Source: Botryosphaeria dothidea
Taxonomy: Eukaryota > Ascomycota > Dothideomycetes > Botryosphaeriales > Botryosphaeriaceae
NCBI GenBank assembly: GCA_011503125.2
Contig: WWBZ02000001.1
Location: 2,914,001 to 2,978,000 of the forward strand
Reading direction: 5' to 3'
Length of the DNA: 64,000 nt
A model generated the notes under the pieces. That model worked only from the letters and a program-made list of their open reading frames with translations, did no database searches and was not told where the DNA came from. Every line of letters begins with the position of its first letter. Within the stretch, counting starts at the first letter, position 1. Shown in pieces: positions 42,506-53,012 of the stretch. The translations under genes were made by a program, and so were the position numbers.

Positions 42506-43723
42506 GAAGGGGAGAAAACCAGAGCGTGAGGGAGCATTCTATGCATGGATATCGGAGAGGACATTATTCATCTTTGTAGGAGTCTCCCTGTTTAAGGAAG
42601 CAACTGTTCATACGATAGGGAGGGAATATAGATTCACGCACGACTTTCGGCCATGGCAGGGTCACATACCATCACCGAAAGTGTCAGGTGACTGTGCCAA
42701 TCTGGTAGTCACATCAACAGGCACGTAACTTAGTAGATAGCTCGGGTCGTTTGGACAATCAACCATGCAACATCTTTGCATGCATCCATTGTCCGGGCCA
42801 TTAGACTGTCAGTAAGAAAGGAAGCAGCCATTGTGCATAGATTTCGTCTATTTGTACATCTACGTCGGAAGAATTGCCCAAAATGCAAACGCCCTCCTAC
42901 TCAAAAGAGACGAAAGCTTAGAATCCATGGCTTTTGGTGTGCGAGGCTTTCCCTCGTTTCGAATGCTTTTGTACGGTGAACTAAATCTTGCGTCCAACTC
43001 TCCTTCACTTCTGTCCCAACAATTTGCAAGCCAGGCGCCCTTTACAACATCTGAGTGTACATCTTTTGTGAGAAAGAAAAATAGCTGGAGTTTGTGAAGA
43101 GCAGTTGCGGCACAAAATCGACGCACAACGCCGTTTTTTTCCGTAGTAGCGGGCAAGGCAGAATCAGGTCTTTGCTCAGACGCCGCTATTTTCATGCAAT
43201 GTTTCTTGGTAAAGGCAGCGCCAAGCTGCAGGAGTGAGAGTAGGTGACACGATGCTCCGAGAATTTGTAAGCGATTCTTTGTCATCTAGTATGGATGAGG
43301 GCTTAATTGAATCCTTCGGCTCGCTTGTCGGCGATTGTGAAGGCCGAAGAGGATGCACCCTCGTCAGCTTCACTCATCCGGACAACACTCCGGTGCATAG
43401 TGAAGTTTTTGCATAATTCGGAATCTGGTTGTTCCGAGTGCTTACTGAGGCCCAGAGAATCCAACTTCCATTTGTAAGAATCTCAGCCTTGCGCGGACGT
43501 CATCGCGGAGCACTGTTGAAAGCTTTGTGGCACGTGAAGGCATACTTAAGGCGAGGCTTTGGAATCTCTGCGGACCAGATACTACTCAATACTCCTCGGC
43601 CTTCTTAATTGAGAAACGACACTGCTTCATCTATTCCGTGCGTAATTGCAAAACCTTCATTGATATCCACGGGTGGATGTTTGACTTACTTTTGAACAGA
43701 GCCAAGCCATATTCCCTATCAAA
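42506..43723. other. Intergenic: promoter of the GST gene
   Basis: 1.2 kb between two plus-strand genes. Short frames only. It includes a possible weak arm-like string (CTCATCCGGAC near 43374) that is too short to assign to the repeat family. Confidence 0.45.
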
Positions 43724-44513
43724 ATGCAGCCGCTCCTGTTGTACGTCCACGGCCCTACGCCGAATCCGATCAAGGTCGCCATCCTGCTGGAGGAGCTTGA
43801 GCTACCATACGAGAGCAAGGCGCTGGATTTCAAGACTGAGCTGAAGGCAGAGCCATTCATCTCGGTCAACCCCAACGGCCGCCTCCCAGCCCTCGAAGAC
43901 CCCAATACCGGCGTCAAGATCTTCGAAGTCTGTGGCGCAAATCCTCTTCTGGGAGCGTCTAAATGCTGACCTTTATCCCAGTCCGGCGCCATCCTCGAGT
44001 ACTTGATCGAGACCTACGACAAGGAAGAGAAGTTCCACTATTCCACCTCTCCAGAGAAGTGGCTCCAGAAGTCTTGGCTGCACTTCCAGATGTCTGGACA
44101 GGGCCCATACTTTGGCCAGAAGTACTGGTTCCTGCGCAGCCATTCGGAGGTAAGATCATCGCAAAGAAAGGGTCTTCTCCAGGCTTGGTCTGGAGTAGGA
44201 TATACGGAGATCCATGCTGAAAAATCCTTTGTAGAAAGTCCCCTCGGCGATCGAGCGGTACAGCAACGAGATCAAGCGCGTCACAAACGTGCTCAACTCC
44301 CACCTCAAGAAGCAAGGGACGCCGTATCTCATCGGCGACAAGTTTACGTACGCCGACTTGGCTTGGATCCCTTGGCAAAACATCTACTCCGTCATTGCGG
44401 ATGACTGGGACTGGCAGACCGAGTGTCCCGAGTTCGCGGCGTGGCACAAGCGGATGAATGAGCGGCCGGCCGTGAAGAGCGTCTATGCGAAGAAGGAGTT
44501 CCAGCTCCATTAG
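43724..44513 (+). CDS. Glutathione S-transferase, Ure2-like
   Basis: Three exons: 43724-43927, 43982-44149 and 44235-44513, giving 216 residues, a standard cytosolic GST length. Introns are 54 and 85 bp; the first donor is the weak GTCTGT. The thioredoxin-fold half has NPIKVAILLEELELPYE, the cis-proline region GRLPALED, and the glutathione-binding SGAILEYLIETY (the Glu-Ser-Gly junction spans the first intron). The helical half has ERYSNEIKRVTNVLN, the cap motif YLIGDKFTYADLAWIPW and AWHKRMNERPAV. This is closest to fungal Ure2p-like/GstA-type GSTs, which conjugate glutathione to electrophiles or reduce peroxides; no prion-like N-terminus is present. The nearby fumarylacetoacetase-like gene makes a joint role in an aromatic pathway possible, since maleylacetoacetate isomerase is itself a GST, though this sequence looks more Ure2-like than zeta-class. 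Confidence 0.88.
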
Positions 44514-45820
44514 ATTGAGAGAGGAGCATCATGTGTCGTTTGTGAGAATGAGTGCAGGTCTGTTTTCAGACTAGTTGACTACGAATGGAATGAATAGCTA
44601 CTTTCGAAACAAGTATATGGAGAAGGTCCTTTCTTGGTTCGCCGTGATCCAATGCATCTGGGGAACTCCGTGGGAAAGAATCTCCAATCACCTCGCCGTT
44701 GATTGAGCGTTGGTTAGCTCGCATGACTCAGAAGCGGTAGGCAAGGGATGATCAACTCGCTTGCTGCCTGCCGCAAGCAGCGACGGGAGAGGCAAAAAAG
44801 TGTGCCTTGCACCCACGTGCCGTAAATGACGTCAAAAAATCTCTTGCAATTCTGTGCCTATTGTTCGTGATGGCAAATATGCCGATGCAAGGGAGGGAGA
44901 GGGTATGTGATCGCACTTGGCAAATATGGAAACTACCCCGGAGGCTTCCGTTATGGTGTTATGACCCGCCAAGCCAGGGGTTCGGCGGCGGAGACAAGTC
45001 TTTGCTTTGTCGAATTGACATTTTTGGTTTGTATTTGGATAATTTTGTTGATGAATTTCAGAAGTGAAACAATGCCTTGTCCTTAGATGCGTAGGACGTT
45101 CCGTCAGTGTGGAAATCAATTGACACTTCCTCGAAAGGAATAGTATGAAAACAGGGAACATCAGGTACAGACCCTTCTTCGGCATATCACCAAAAAAACC
45201 CAGTGACCAGGACGCAAGAGATGAGTATCCAGAGGGGTGGGTAAGGGCCTTGATCGAACCCTTGACTTGCACGGGATCTATTGATAGAGGACCTCTACCA
45301 AAATTTCCATCGCTGCATGCAGCAATTTGGGTAGCAGTCGAGGCCTGTCCTTGCTATAGATCTGGAGTTTTCTGTCATCATCCTGCCCAGATAAGGAACC
45401 CAGGGGGTGCGGGGAACCTGTCGTTCCCAAAACCGGAACCTCACCACCAAATTTGTACCAATGGGATGCTTTGGCGAGCGAGACTAGGCAATTCCAGGCG
45501 ATGGTCGAAGGCACTTGGCTGCCTAGGCTCTAGGGGCCAGAGATCAGTCGTCGGCGACTACGCAGGATAGTCGAGTCCTTGAGGCACTTCATTTGGTGGC
45601 CGACTTGGAGAAACTGCACTGCTGTAGTCAATATATAAGTGACCATGAGCATACCTTTTTCTCAACCAGATCAACACAGCATCTCCTCTCTCATCCAGTC
45701 CCATCCCAGGATCGCCTTCAGCTCAAACAACTTTCATCACTACAAATTCAAACATCGGTCGTTCCGAATACACTTTTCAACCCGATCTTTTCTCTCTTCA
45801 TCTCCAACAAACTATCCAAA
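44514..45820. other. Intergenic: promoter of the small secreted Ala/Gly-rich protein
   Basis: 1.3 kb with short frames only, ending in a TATA box (45632-45639) and a long C/A-rich leader before the next start codon. Confidence 0.5.
45632..45639 (+). promoter_or_regulatory. TATA box
   Basis: TATATAAG, 182 bp before the start codon, followed by a leader of about 150 nt rich in CA and CT, a layout typical of highly expressed fungal genes. Confidence 0.55.
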
Positions 45821-46360
45821 ATGCACGCCACCGCCATCTTCACCACCCTCCTCACCCTCACCACCACCCTCACCACCGCGGCCCCGGCCCCCGCCCCTCA
45901 GGCAGCCGGAGTTGGCGTCGGACTCGGTGTGGGCGCCAATATCGCTGGCATCAATGCTCAAGTCCTCGCCGACATCCAAGCCGCCCTCTCAGCTGCCGGC
46001 ACGCAAATCGGCGCGCAGATCCTCGGCAACGGCCATACGAAGCGCTCTGCCGAAGCACTCAGCGAGCGCGCGGTCATTGTGGACGCGCAGTTGGCGGCCG
46101 TCGTCCAGGGCTTGACCGCTGCAATCAATGCGAACGCGGGAGCGGGTGTGGCCGCCAGCAAGCGCGAGGCCGAGCCCACCGGGGGAGTTGCTGCTGGCGC
46201 CGGTGTCGTCGATGGCACGGGCGTTTCCGTGTCGCCGAATGGTGTGCACGTCAGCTCGAACACGGCTGTGCAGGCGGGTGTGAGCGCGTTCCTCGGAGGA
46301 TTGGGCACTGCCTTGGGTGTCGGTGCTGGCGTCGGCGTTGGTGTCGGCGTTGGCTCTTAA
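45821..46360 (+). CDS. Small secreted Ala/Gly/Val-rich protein with Lys-Arg sites
   Basis: 179 residues in one exon, with ATG in the good context CCAAAATGC. A signal peptide (TAIFTTLLTLTTTLTTAAPA) is followed by a Pro/Ala stretch. Two dibasic sites, HTKR-SAEALSER and SKR-EAEPTGG, look like Kex2 cleavage sites; the second is followed by Glu-Ala-Glu-Pro, resembling the KR-EAEA spacer of yeast alpha-factor. The C-terminus is strongly hydrophobic and repetitive (GVGAGVGVGVGVGS). There are no cysteines. Possible roles are a self-assembling wall or surface protein, or a precursor of secreted peptides; neither is proven. The TATA box and long leader suggest high expression. No family is recognised. 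Confidence 0.75.
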   Translation: MHATAIFTTLLTLTTTLTTAAPAPAPQAAGVGVGLGVGANIAGINAQVLADIQAALSAAGTQIGAQILGNGHTKRSAEALSERAVIVDAQLAAVVQGLTAAINANAGAGVAASKREAEPTGGVAAGAGVVDGTGVSVSPNGVHVSSNTAVQAGVSAFLGGLGTALGVGAGVGVGVGVGS

Positions 46361-46920
46361 GTGATGAGTGGGCAAAAGGAACTGAGCTGAGGTGAGCAAG
46401 TGCCTGGATAACCGCGTTGAGGAAAGGTGACTGATAATAACCAGGAGCTGAACCCCCCTCCGCCGAGCTCACTTCTCGACAATGAGGCTGTTTGTTGTCG
46501 AGATATTTGACGGATTCAGAGATGATTTATGATGAGACTTATGGTTTCCTATGTCGTTGCAAGCAACAACACTTTCTTTAATGAGTAACGGTCGAATGAT
46601 TTGAGCTGGACCTCTGGGATTACGAACGTAAATTGAAATGAAATACGAAACACTTGCTTTCATTCAAAGTTCCTTGATCTTGAGCCTGATACTGATGTGG
46701 GCAAGGTAAAGAGAGAGCTTATTGTTCTGCAGTGTCGATCCTGAACAACACCTGTGTATGTCAGCATACTCACACACTCAATAATATGCCTCGCTTCACG
46801 GAAGGCAAAGTGATCTGAATTCCCCCGTCGGAACAAGTATTGGTACCACTTGCTTCTCATCTCGTGCCGATCGTGAGGCCGATCGTCGAGACGCCGGCTG
46901 GGAAGCAAGTATTGAAAGAA
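46361..46920. other. Convergent intergenic region
   Basis: 0.56 kb between two facing genes. A possible extra 3' exon of the minus-strand gene (about 46800-46860, reading DEKQVVPILVPTGEF) would use the weak donor GTCGGT; this is not certain. Confidence 0.4.
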
Positions 46921-47390
46921 CTACCGACCATTCTCTCCGGACTCCTTGAGACCCGTGGCGAATAGCGTAACTGCTCCGTTATGATAGCACGCCTTCACGG
47001 CATTTACTGTCATCGACATAGCCGGGAGGCCGGAAAGATAGACTTCGCGATGGATAAATGCAGGATCCTTGACCTGATACTGAATCATGACAGTGGTGGG
47101 ACGAGGAGGCAAGTAGTCACGCGGGAGATTTAGGACAACACGTCGATACCACTGACTGTAGCACACCGCAATTTCGACGGCCTTCAACTCTGGTGGAGAC
47201 AGGTGCCTGTTTCAAGTGGGCGAAGCGGAATCTCACGGCGGTTGCTCAGACAAGTCGTCGCTGTCTTAAGACAAGCAATGGCCCCACAAAGGCCAGAACA
47301 AACAGTAGGAACTAGCGAAAGCGTGTCGCGTCTGTAGAAGTCATTGGAGAGGTTTCGCGTTGGCATGCCGAGTACTTTTCCCGTCCTCAT
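46921..47390 (-). CDS. Probable two-exon gene, unknown function
   Basis: Exons 47390-47237 and 47189-46921 join across a 47-bp intron (GTGAGA donor, CACCAG acceptor) into 140 residues, exactly in frame. The first exon begins MRTGKVLGMPTRNLSNDFYR and contains several Cys (VCSGLCGAIACLK). The second reads VEIAVCYSQWYRRVVLNLPR, DYLPPRPTTVMIQYQVKD and EVYLSGLPAMSMTVNAVKAC, with codon use like the other genes here. No domain is recognised. The 3' end is uncertain: the frame stops soon after KESGENGR, or may splice at a GTCGGT donor to a further short exon. Support is the intron fit and coding look only. Confidence 0.45.
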
Positions 47391-49013
47391 CGAAGCGGAC
47401 GGAAGTTGTAGGGGCGGGGATAGTGGGAGGTTGGAGGGCGTAAACAGAGGCAGGCCCACTTAAACACAAATATTGTCGCCCTTTTGTCAGATAGGCGGCG
47501 CCACAATGCATCGCTTAACGGGATGAGATTGGAAAATGGTGCAGCGGGCAGAGTGGTTAAAAACCTGTTTGTCGGCGAGACGGGAGGTTCGATGGACATG
47601 ACTCGAACTCAGCGGGAAGCAAATGGCTTGCAGGAGGAATGCATTGGGGAATCGGGGACGCCGGATGTCGCGACTGCAGTCGTTGCTTTCAGTCGGTCGG
47701 CAGCATCTCCGGATGGCGGGTGAGGCGGTGCTGTCTCCGTCCGGACAGGGACCCCTTCCGAGCTGAAATGGACGGGATGGAAGAGCCGAGATGTAGCGGG
47801 GATAAAATGGCAGCAAGACGGCGTCCTATTGATCGGCGGGGCAGCGACATATTAATGAGGTGATTTTAATCGGACGGGCGGCTTGGCGTCTCGTTGTTGT
47901 TTGTTGTGGTTGCGCGAGGGCGACGCGACGTCATGAGGACGCTCCGAGTCGTGAGGCTGCTGCGAAAAAAAGAGATTTTGGTGCTTAAGAGGCAGCGAGA
48001 TTGGCATGACGTATTTGGCAGTGGAGAGGCCAGGAGTGCCCGGTGACCTCTTGCCGCTTGGCAGACACGTACACGAAGAGTGGAGCTTTGGAGCGGTTGT
48101 CGCCGGGAAGTCGGCAGGCTGGTTGCAACGTTGCCAGGCGATTGCGTGGCGGTGGCCTGGGTGAAGCGCGGCGCGGTGCGTATCGGAAGCGAGGTGGGAG
48201 TGAAGTTGGAAGCGCTTTAGACCCTGGGCGCTGACTCGATTGCTGATCTGCCGGCAGCCGGGGCCCGTGTTGGGTGGATGATGCGCGCGCGCGGTCAAGC
48301 TTCGCAGCTCCATCACCACCCGCCCGCATCTCGACTCTCGACCCCGCGACGCGACGCGCGCCGGCCCCAACGCGTCGCCCGACCAGCTGCATGTGCGCGA
48401 TCCCGCCCGCACGCCGTCGCGCACCCGGGCGGCGCCACCATGGCGGCACAGGCCTGCGGTTCAGGCCGTGTGCAGCTCGGGGTCAGGCGGGCGTTGGAGG
48501 TCGTTGGGGCCCAGCCGCCGCAACCAGCCACGGACTCGGTTGCCTGGGCTACTGCGGGAACGCCAACACCGGGATCCCTCCATGTCGTGCAGCAGCCTCG
48601 CCCGTTGCGCACGCATTCCATTGGCCGCTTCGAGCTGCTCCCGCGCCGCACGTGGTTCCAGACGCTTGAAGAAAGCACCCAGCTGCCCGTGCGAGGCTGG
48701 TTGCATGTGTTTACAGCGGCCCATACGCCGGCCGTGCGACACTTCCCAGCCCACTGACTTTCCATCTACCAAAGCCTCCGCAGCTCTCCACCCCAAGCCT
48801 CGACCGATCGTCACTCCTTCCAATTCGCTTTCCTGTCTTCGTGAGTTCGAGACCAGTCGCCGAGCCTGCGCCTGTGAGGCGTGTATGATATCAGTCCGCG
48901 CCTGCCCTGCGTCAGCCCGTCGAGAAGGCCTCCACGCTGCCATGTCCTGCTAGACGCCGAGCCACCTCCCTCCCGACGCGACGCGCCTGCGCTTCCGAGC
49001 ACAATCCAGGGCA
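47391..49013. other. Intergenic: upstream region of kelch 3
   Basis: 1.6 kb between diverging genes. The part 48.2-48.9 kb is very GC-rich, giving long overlapping frames in nearly all six frames; none has a credible product. It likely contains the promoter and leader of kelch 3. Confidence 0.45.
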
Positions 49014-52000
49014 ATGGCCAGCCCGAGACTGTTTCTGCTCTTAACATTGCTTCTTCCAAAAACCCACGCCCAGCTGCCATACCATCCCACCACCATCTTC
49101 CGCTCCACCAAGGACTCCGACCTCATTTATGTCTTTGGTCCTGCCCCGAGCGCCTCCAACCAGGCCCAATTGCGCTCTCTCGATGTCTCCTCCGACCTGG
49201 ACCCGGCGAATCTCAACTACAACACCCTCTACTCAGCCTTGCCATGGTCCTCCTCCGACAAGCAGACGCCCTACATCTCCTTTGCCGAGACAGATGGCAA
49301 CTTCACAGTCTACGCAGGTGCGTGTGCGGACCCCGCCCAGAACGCAAAGATCTGGTCCTTTGAGGTAGACGACGGCGATGATCATGGGAACGGTACTTGG
49401 ACTTGGGTCGATGTGGTCGTGGGAAATGCCGACGGTGCTTCGCTACTGGCGCCCGCCTTTCTCAGCGCCGGAATGTCTTTCTCAAGCTCGGACGATGGCT
49501 CAAATGCCAGCAATTTTGCCTTCGGTGGCATGTGTCCGTACAGCGATGCTACCCAAGACAACTGGCAATCTTCGGCCAATTACTCAAACACCATGCTCCA
49601 ACTAGCCCCCGACTCAGCCTCCCAATATACCTTGAATGTTGCTCCTACTCGCGGTCCGCCAGTTGCCGAGGCCGGCTTTGCCTTGGTCGGATTGCCGCCA
49701 ACTTATTCAAATAACAGCGACGGTTCGCGGGACCAGCAGCAAAATTTTGTTTTGATTGGAGGTCACACCCAAAATGCCTACATCAACATGTCCCAAGTTG
49801 CCCTGTATTCTCTGCCCCAAGAGACCTGGACTTTTCTCGGCGTTGAGCAACCCTCACAGGAGCACACCGATCTGGCCATCCGCGATGAAGCAACAGAAGT
49901 CGAGCCTCGATCAGGCCACACCGCCCTTTTGACGTCCGACGGCTCGAAAATCGTCGTCTTTGGAGGCTGGATTGGTGACGTGAACACACCAGCTGATCCT
50001 CAGTTGGCTATACTGAATGTTGGTGAGGGCTATGGTGGAGATGGGCCTTGGCACTGGACAGTGCCCTCCACTTCAGGCTCTGGACTTGTCAACGGAGCTG
50101 GTATTTATGGCCATGGTGCTGTGATGCTCTCCGGTGACATCATGATGATTGCTGGAGGCTACTATATTTCCTCCACATCTTCTCGCTTTAGGTCGAGGGC
50201 TGATCTTGCCCAAAACACCCAAAGTTTCTTCTTCAACGTAACTTCCAACACCTGGTTGTCTCAGTATTCACCGGCGACCGAATCTTCTAGCGGCTCATCC
50301 TCAGGCTCTAACGGACAATCTTCACCATCCAAGGCTGGATTGGGCGCTGGCTTGGGAATAGGCTTAGCTGCTGTTCTTGCCATGACTTTGTTCTACTTTT
50401 GGTACAAGCGCTATCTTCGAAAGAAGCGCCAGATCCGGGAAAAGGAAATCGAGCGAAGTCTTGCGCACTACAATTACAACGGGAACGAACCATACGGCAA
50501 CGGGGGCGATTACGCCGACTACATCAGTGATCGCGAAGCAGCTGCACTGGCTGTTGATCCATGGTTCCTGGGTGGCCGCCAAGGATGGAAAACTCAACAA
50601 ACGCAGGAGGCTGAAAGGACAGGCTTGCTTGTCGAAATTCCGAGTCCCACTCGTGGTCTACGTCGAAGTCTTCATGGGAGAGCCTACCATCAAGCACCGC
50701 GCTATGATGAGAGCCGTATGAATCAAGGATCAGGTGGTATTCACCCCATTGACGAGGAGGATGAGATCGAGTCGACGACGAATGACCGCACTGGTATGCC
50801 TGAAATGAGCGAACGGCCACATGCAGCAGAAAATCGCATCTCCACTCTATCGACAGCCTCTTCAGCCGCAGGACATGACCCTTTCGTAGATCCGGATCCG
50901 CTGAGGAGCCATCCTGTTCTGCCACCGCAAAGTGTGGTGCACTTTCCTACCAGCTTAAAGACCACCACCAAACCCACGACTCTTCAACCTGGACCATCCT
51001 CACTTATGCAAGCGCGAACAACAGATGTCCGCTCTTATTCCCCCAACTGGGAACTAATTGCCTACAGCTCGAGTTCTGGCCGCTCCGACCGAGAGTCTAC
51101 CGACAAGTCTGAGCGCACCGAGTCGAATCTTAGTGATCAAAGTCAAAGTGCACGGTCCGCGCTATCCACACTTTCCGCGCGTTCAGGCGCGGCAAGTGTA
51201 GCTCGAACTTTATCAAACGCTTCCGCTACTATTCTTTCTCGGTTTGCGAATCCCTTCTCGACTCCGAATGTCAGTCCGGTCAATGAACGGCAGAGATTGT
51301 CTCTGCAGATCCCGGCTGGCTCACACCAAGCCGCTCGGCAGTCAGGCGAAAGCTTTGGCAACAGCGGGCGAGCCCACGCCGATGATGACTCTTTCAGAAC
51401 TGCGAAAACCTCTTTTGCTAAACTTCAAGCCGAAGGAGAAGCTCTGCTCGGTGGTCGTCCGAACGATATCGATAACCTTCCTGCGCCCTCTACTCACCCT
51501 TCAAGCAGTGGTTCCGACAGAGAGTCTCCAAACCTCATTCATACTCCCGTCGACTTCTACGCGAAATCGTCGTTCGAGCCATCTAGGGAACAAGATCTGG
51601 ACACGACCCCAGTACATAAGGACGAGGAAACGCTTCACAAGCTCGCCCATGCCGCCTCATCTGACACCCTCGACCTCTCGACACCCATTGATAGTTCTTT
51701 TGCCACTCGCGATCGCAGCAAGTCCTGGATCCGAGGCTCCGTCCGTCTCGCTCTCGCGCGCCGCCCTTCGTCAAGCCACCGACACAGCAATTCCCACGAC
51801 CGCACCCAGTCACTGACGTCAAGCGGACATCGCCGTCGCCGCCATACCAACGAGGATGATGGGTCAGGATGGTTTGGCAGCGGTGGTGCTGGAGGATCTG
51901 GTACCAGCAGTCCGACCAAGCTCAGACGTCATCGGCGATCGGGATCCGGAGTAGGAGTTGGGGAGTCCGTTAGCGGCACCCGCCCATCCACAGCCGGCGA

Positions 52001-53012
52001 CAGCCCCAGCCCTCCTCGCCGTGCGAATAGCGATGCTTCATTCTGGAAATCGAAGAGGGGCTCTAAGGCCTGGTCAGAGGAGGCCCCATCGCCAATGTGG
52101 CAGTCTGATGTTCGAGACGAGAGAGACTGGGCGCTCCCAACGCCTGACCCAGGGAAGAGCCGGGAGAGCTTGGTCGCGTCAATGGAAGGAGAGGATTGGG
52201 ATGTCGAAGCCGCAGCCGAAGGACGGGTGGTCCAAGTGATGTTCACGGTGCCAAGGCAGAGACTACGGGTGGTCAACGTGGACACAGAGCAGGGCAGCGG
52301 GGACACATCCGACGAGACCAGAAGCACCCGAGTGCCCAGCGAGAGCAAAGGAAAACAGCGCGTGGACCACCTCGCCGCCGACGACAAGCCCCTCCCCACA
52401 CCACCCGCCGCCGCTTTCGCCGCCGCAGACCTGCTGTCCGACAACGAAACCACTCCCGTCGCCAAGGGCAGGGACAGAGCAGCACGACCGCACCTCTCGA
52501 ATATCCCCCCACCCCCTCTCCGCCCTCCTCCCGCTGCCGTCGCACCGCCCAGTCCCTCAATAGACCTCCGACCCCCCGGCGCCCTCCCGGACCTGCAGCC
52601 CCTCCACAAGCCGCCCCCGCTCTCCCCAGCTTTCCCGCCCGACAGCGATAACGCATTGGAGCCGCTCGCCCCGCCGCCGTCGCTCTCCCAGCTCACCCGC
52701 TCGACCGGCCTCACCACCAATGCCTCGCTCATCTCTCCGTACGGCACCAACCCTGCCGCGTCGACGTCGACGCTCGGCACGACCATCACGGCGCCCGAGT
52801 CTCCCGTGCGTGGGCGGCCTAGCGATAGGAATTTGAGGGAGGCGAGGAAGGAGCGCGAGGCGAGGAGCATCAGTCGTGGGAGGGACCTGTTGACGCCGGT
52901 GAAGCAGACGGGGAGTGAGGAGAGGAGTAAGAGTAGGGTGTCGGTGAGGAGCGAGGGTGGAGGCAGTGTGAAGGATTTGGTCAAGGAGATTGAGGCGAGG
53001 AATAGGGGATGA
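49014..53012 (+). CDS. Kelch-repeat membrane protein 3, very long tail
   Basis: 1332 residues in one exon, the largest gene here. A signal peptide (RLFLLLTLLLPKTHA) leads to an ectodomain of about 420 residues with propeller-like blades (VYAGACADP, NFAFGGMCPY, NFVLIGGHTQ, KIVVFGGWIG, IMMIAGGYY) and many sequons. A Ser/Gly hinge precedes one helix (AGLGIGLAAVLAMTLFYFWY, about residues 440-464) and a basic stop-transfer YLRKKRQIREK. The cytoplasmic tail of about 865 residues is disordered, rich in Ser, Arg, Pro and Asp, with many possible kinase sites (RRHRRSGSG, ERTESNLSDQS) and a proline-rich block (PPPPLRPPPAAVAPP-like) near 52.5 kb. It looks like a surface receptor or landmark protein with a large scaffold tail. 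It shares architecture, but little sequence, with kelch 1 and 2. Its function is inferred from architecture only. Confidence 0.85.
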   Translation: MASPRLFLLLTLLLPKTHAQLPYHPTTIFRSTKDSDLIYVFGPAPSASNQAQLRSLDVSSDLDPANLNYNTLYSALPWSSSDKQTPYISFAETDGNFTVYAGACADPAQNAKIWSFEVDDGDDHGNGTWTWVDVVVGNADGASLLAPAFLSAGMSFSSSDDGSNASNFAFGGMCPYSDATQDNWQSSANYSNTMLQLAPDSASQYTLNVAPTRGPPVAEAGFALVGLPPTYSNNSDGSRDQQQNFVLIGGHTQNAYINMSQVALYSLPQETWTFLGVEQPSQEHTDLAIRDEATEVEPRSGHTALLTSDGSKIVVFGGWIGDVNTPADPQLAILNVGEGYGGDGPWHWTVPSTSGSGLVNGAGIYGHGAVMLSGDIMMIAGGYYISSTSSRFRSRADLAQNTQSFFFNVTSNTWLSQYSPATESSSGSSSGSNGQSSPSKAGLGAGLGIGLAAVLAMTLFYFWYKRYLRKKRQIREKEIERSLAHYNYNGNEPYGNGGDYADYISDREAAALAVDPWFLGGRQGWKTQQTQEAERTGLLVEIPSPTRGLRRSLHGRAYHQAPRYDESRMNQGSGGIHPIDEEDEIESTTNDRTGMPEMSERPHAAENRISTLSTASSAAGHDPFVDPDPLRSHPVLPPQSVVHFPTSLKTTTKPTTLQPGPSSLMQARTTDVRSYSPNWELIAYSSSSGRSDRESTDKSERTESNLSDQSQSARSALSTLSARSGAASVARTLSNASATILSRFANPFSTPNVSPVNERQRLSLQIPAGSHQAARQSGESFGNSGRAHADDDSFRTAKTSFAKLQAEGEALLGGRPNDIDNLPAPSTHPSSSGSDRESPNLIHTPVDFYAKSSFEPSREQDLDTTPVHKDEETLHKLAHAASSDTLDLSTPIDSSFATRDRSKSWIRGSVRLALARRPSSSHRHSNSHDRTQSLTSSGHRRRRHTNEDDGSGWFGSGGAGGSGTSSPTKLRRHRRSGSGVGVGESVSGTRPSTAGDSPSPPRRANSDASFWKSKRGSKAWSEEAPSPMWQSDVRDERDWALPTPDPGKSRESLVASMEGEDWDVEAAAEGRVVQVMFTVPRQRLRVVNVDTEQGSGDTSDETRSTRVPSESKGKQRVDHLAADDKPLPTPPAAAFAAADLLSDNETTPVAKGRDRAARPHLSNIPPPPLRPPPAAVAPPSPSIDLRPPGALPDLQPLHKPPPLSPAFPPDSDNALEPLAPPPSLSQLTRSTGLTTNASLISPYGTNPAASTSTLGTTITAPESPVRGRPSDRNLREARKEREARSISRGRDLLTPVKQTGSEERSKSRVSVRSEGGGSVKDLVKEIEARNRG

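Noticed and set aside
48274..48953. Several 130-190 codon frames on both strands
   Set aside because: All lie in one GC-rich block open in nearly every frame; none has a plausible product.
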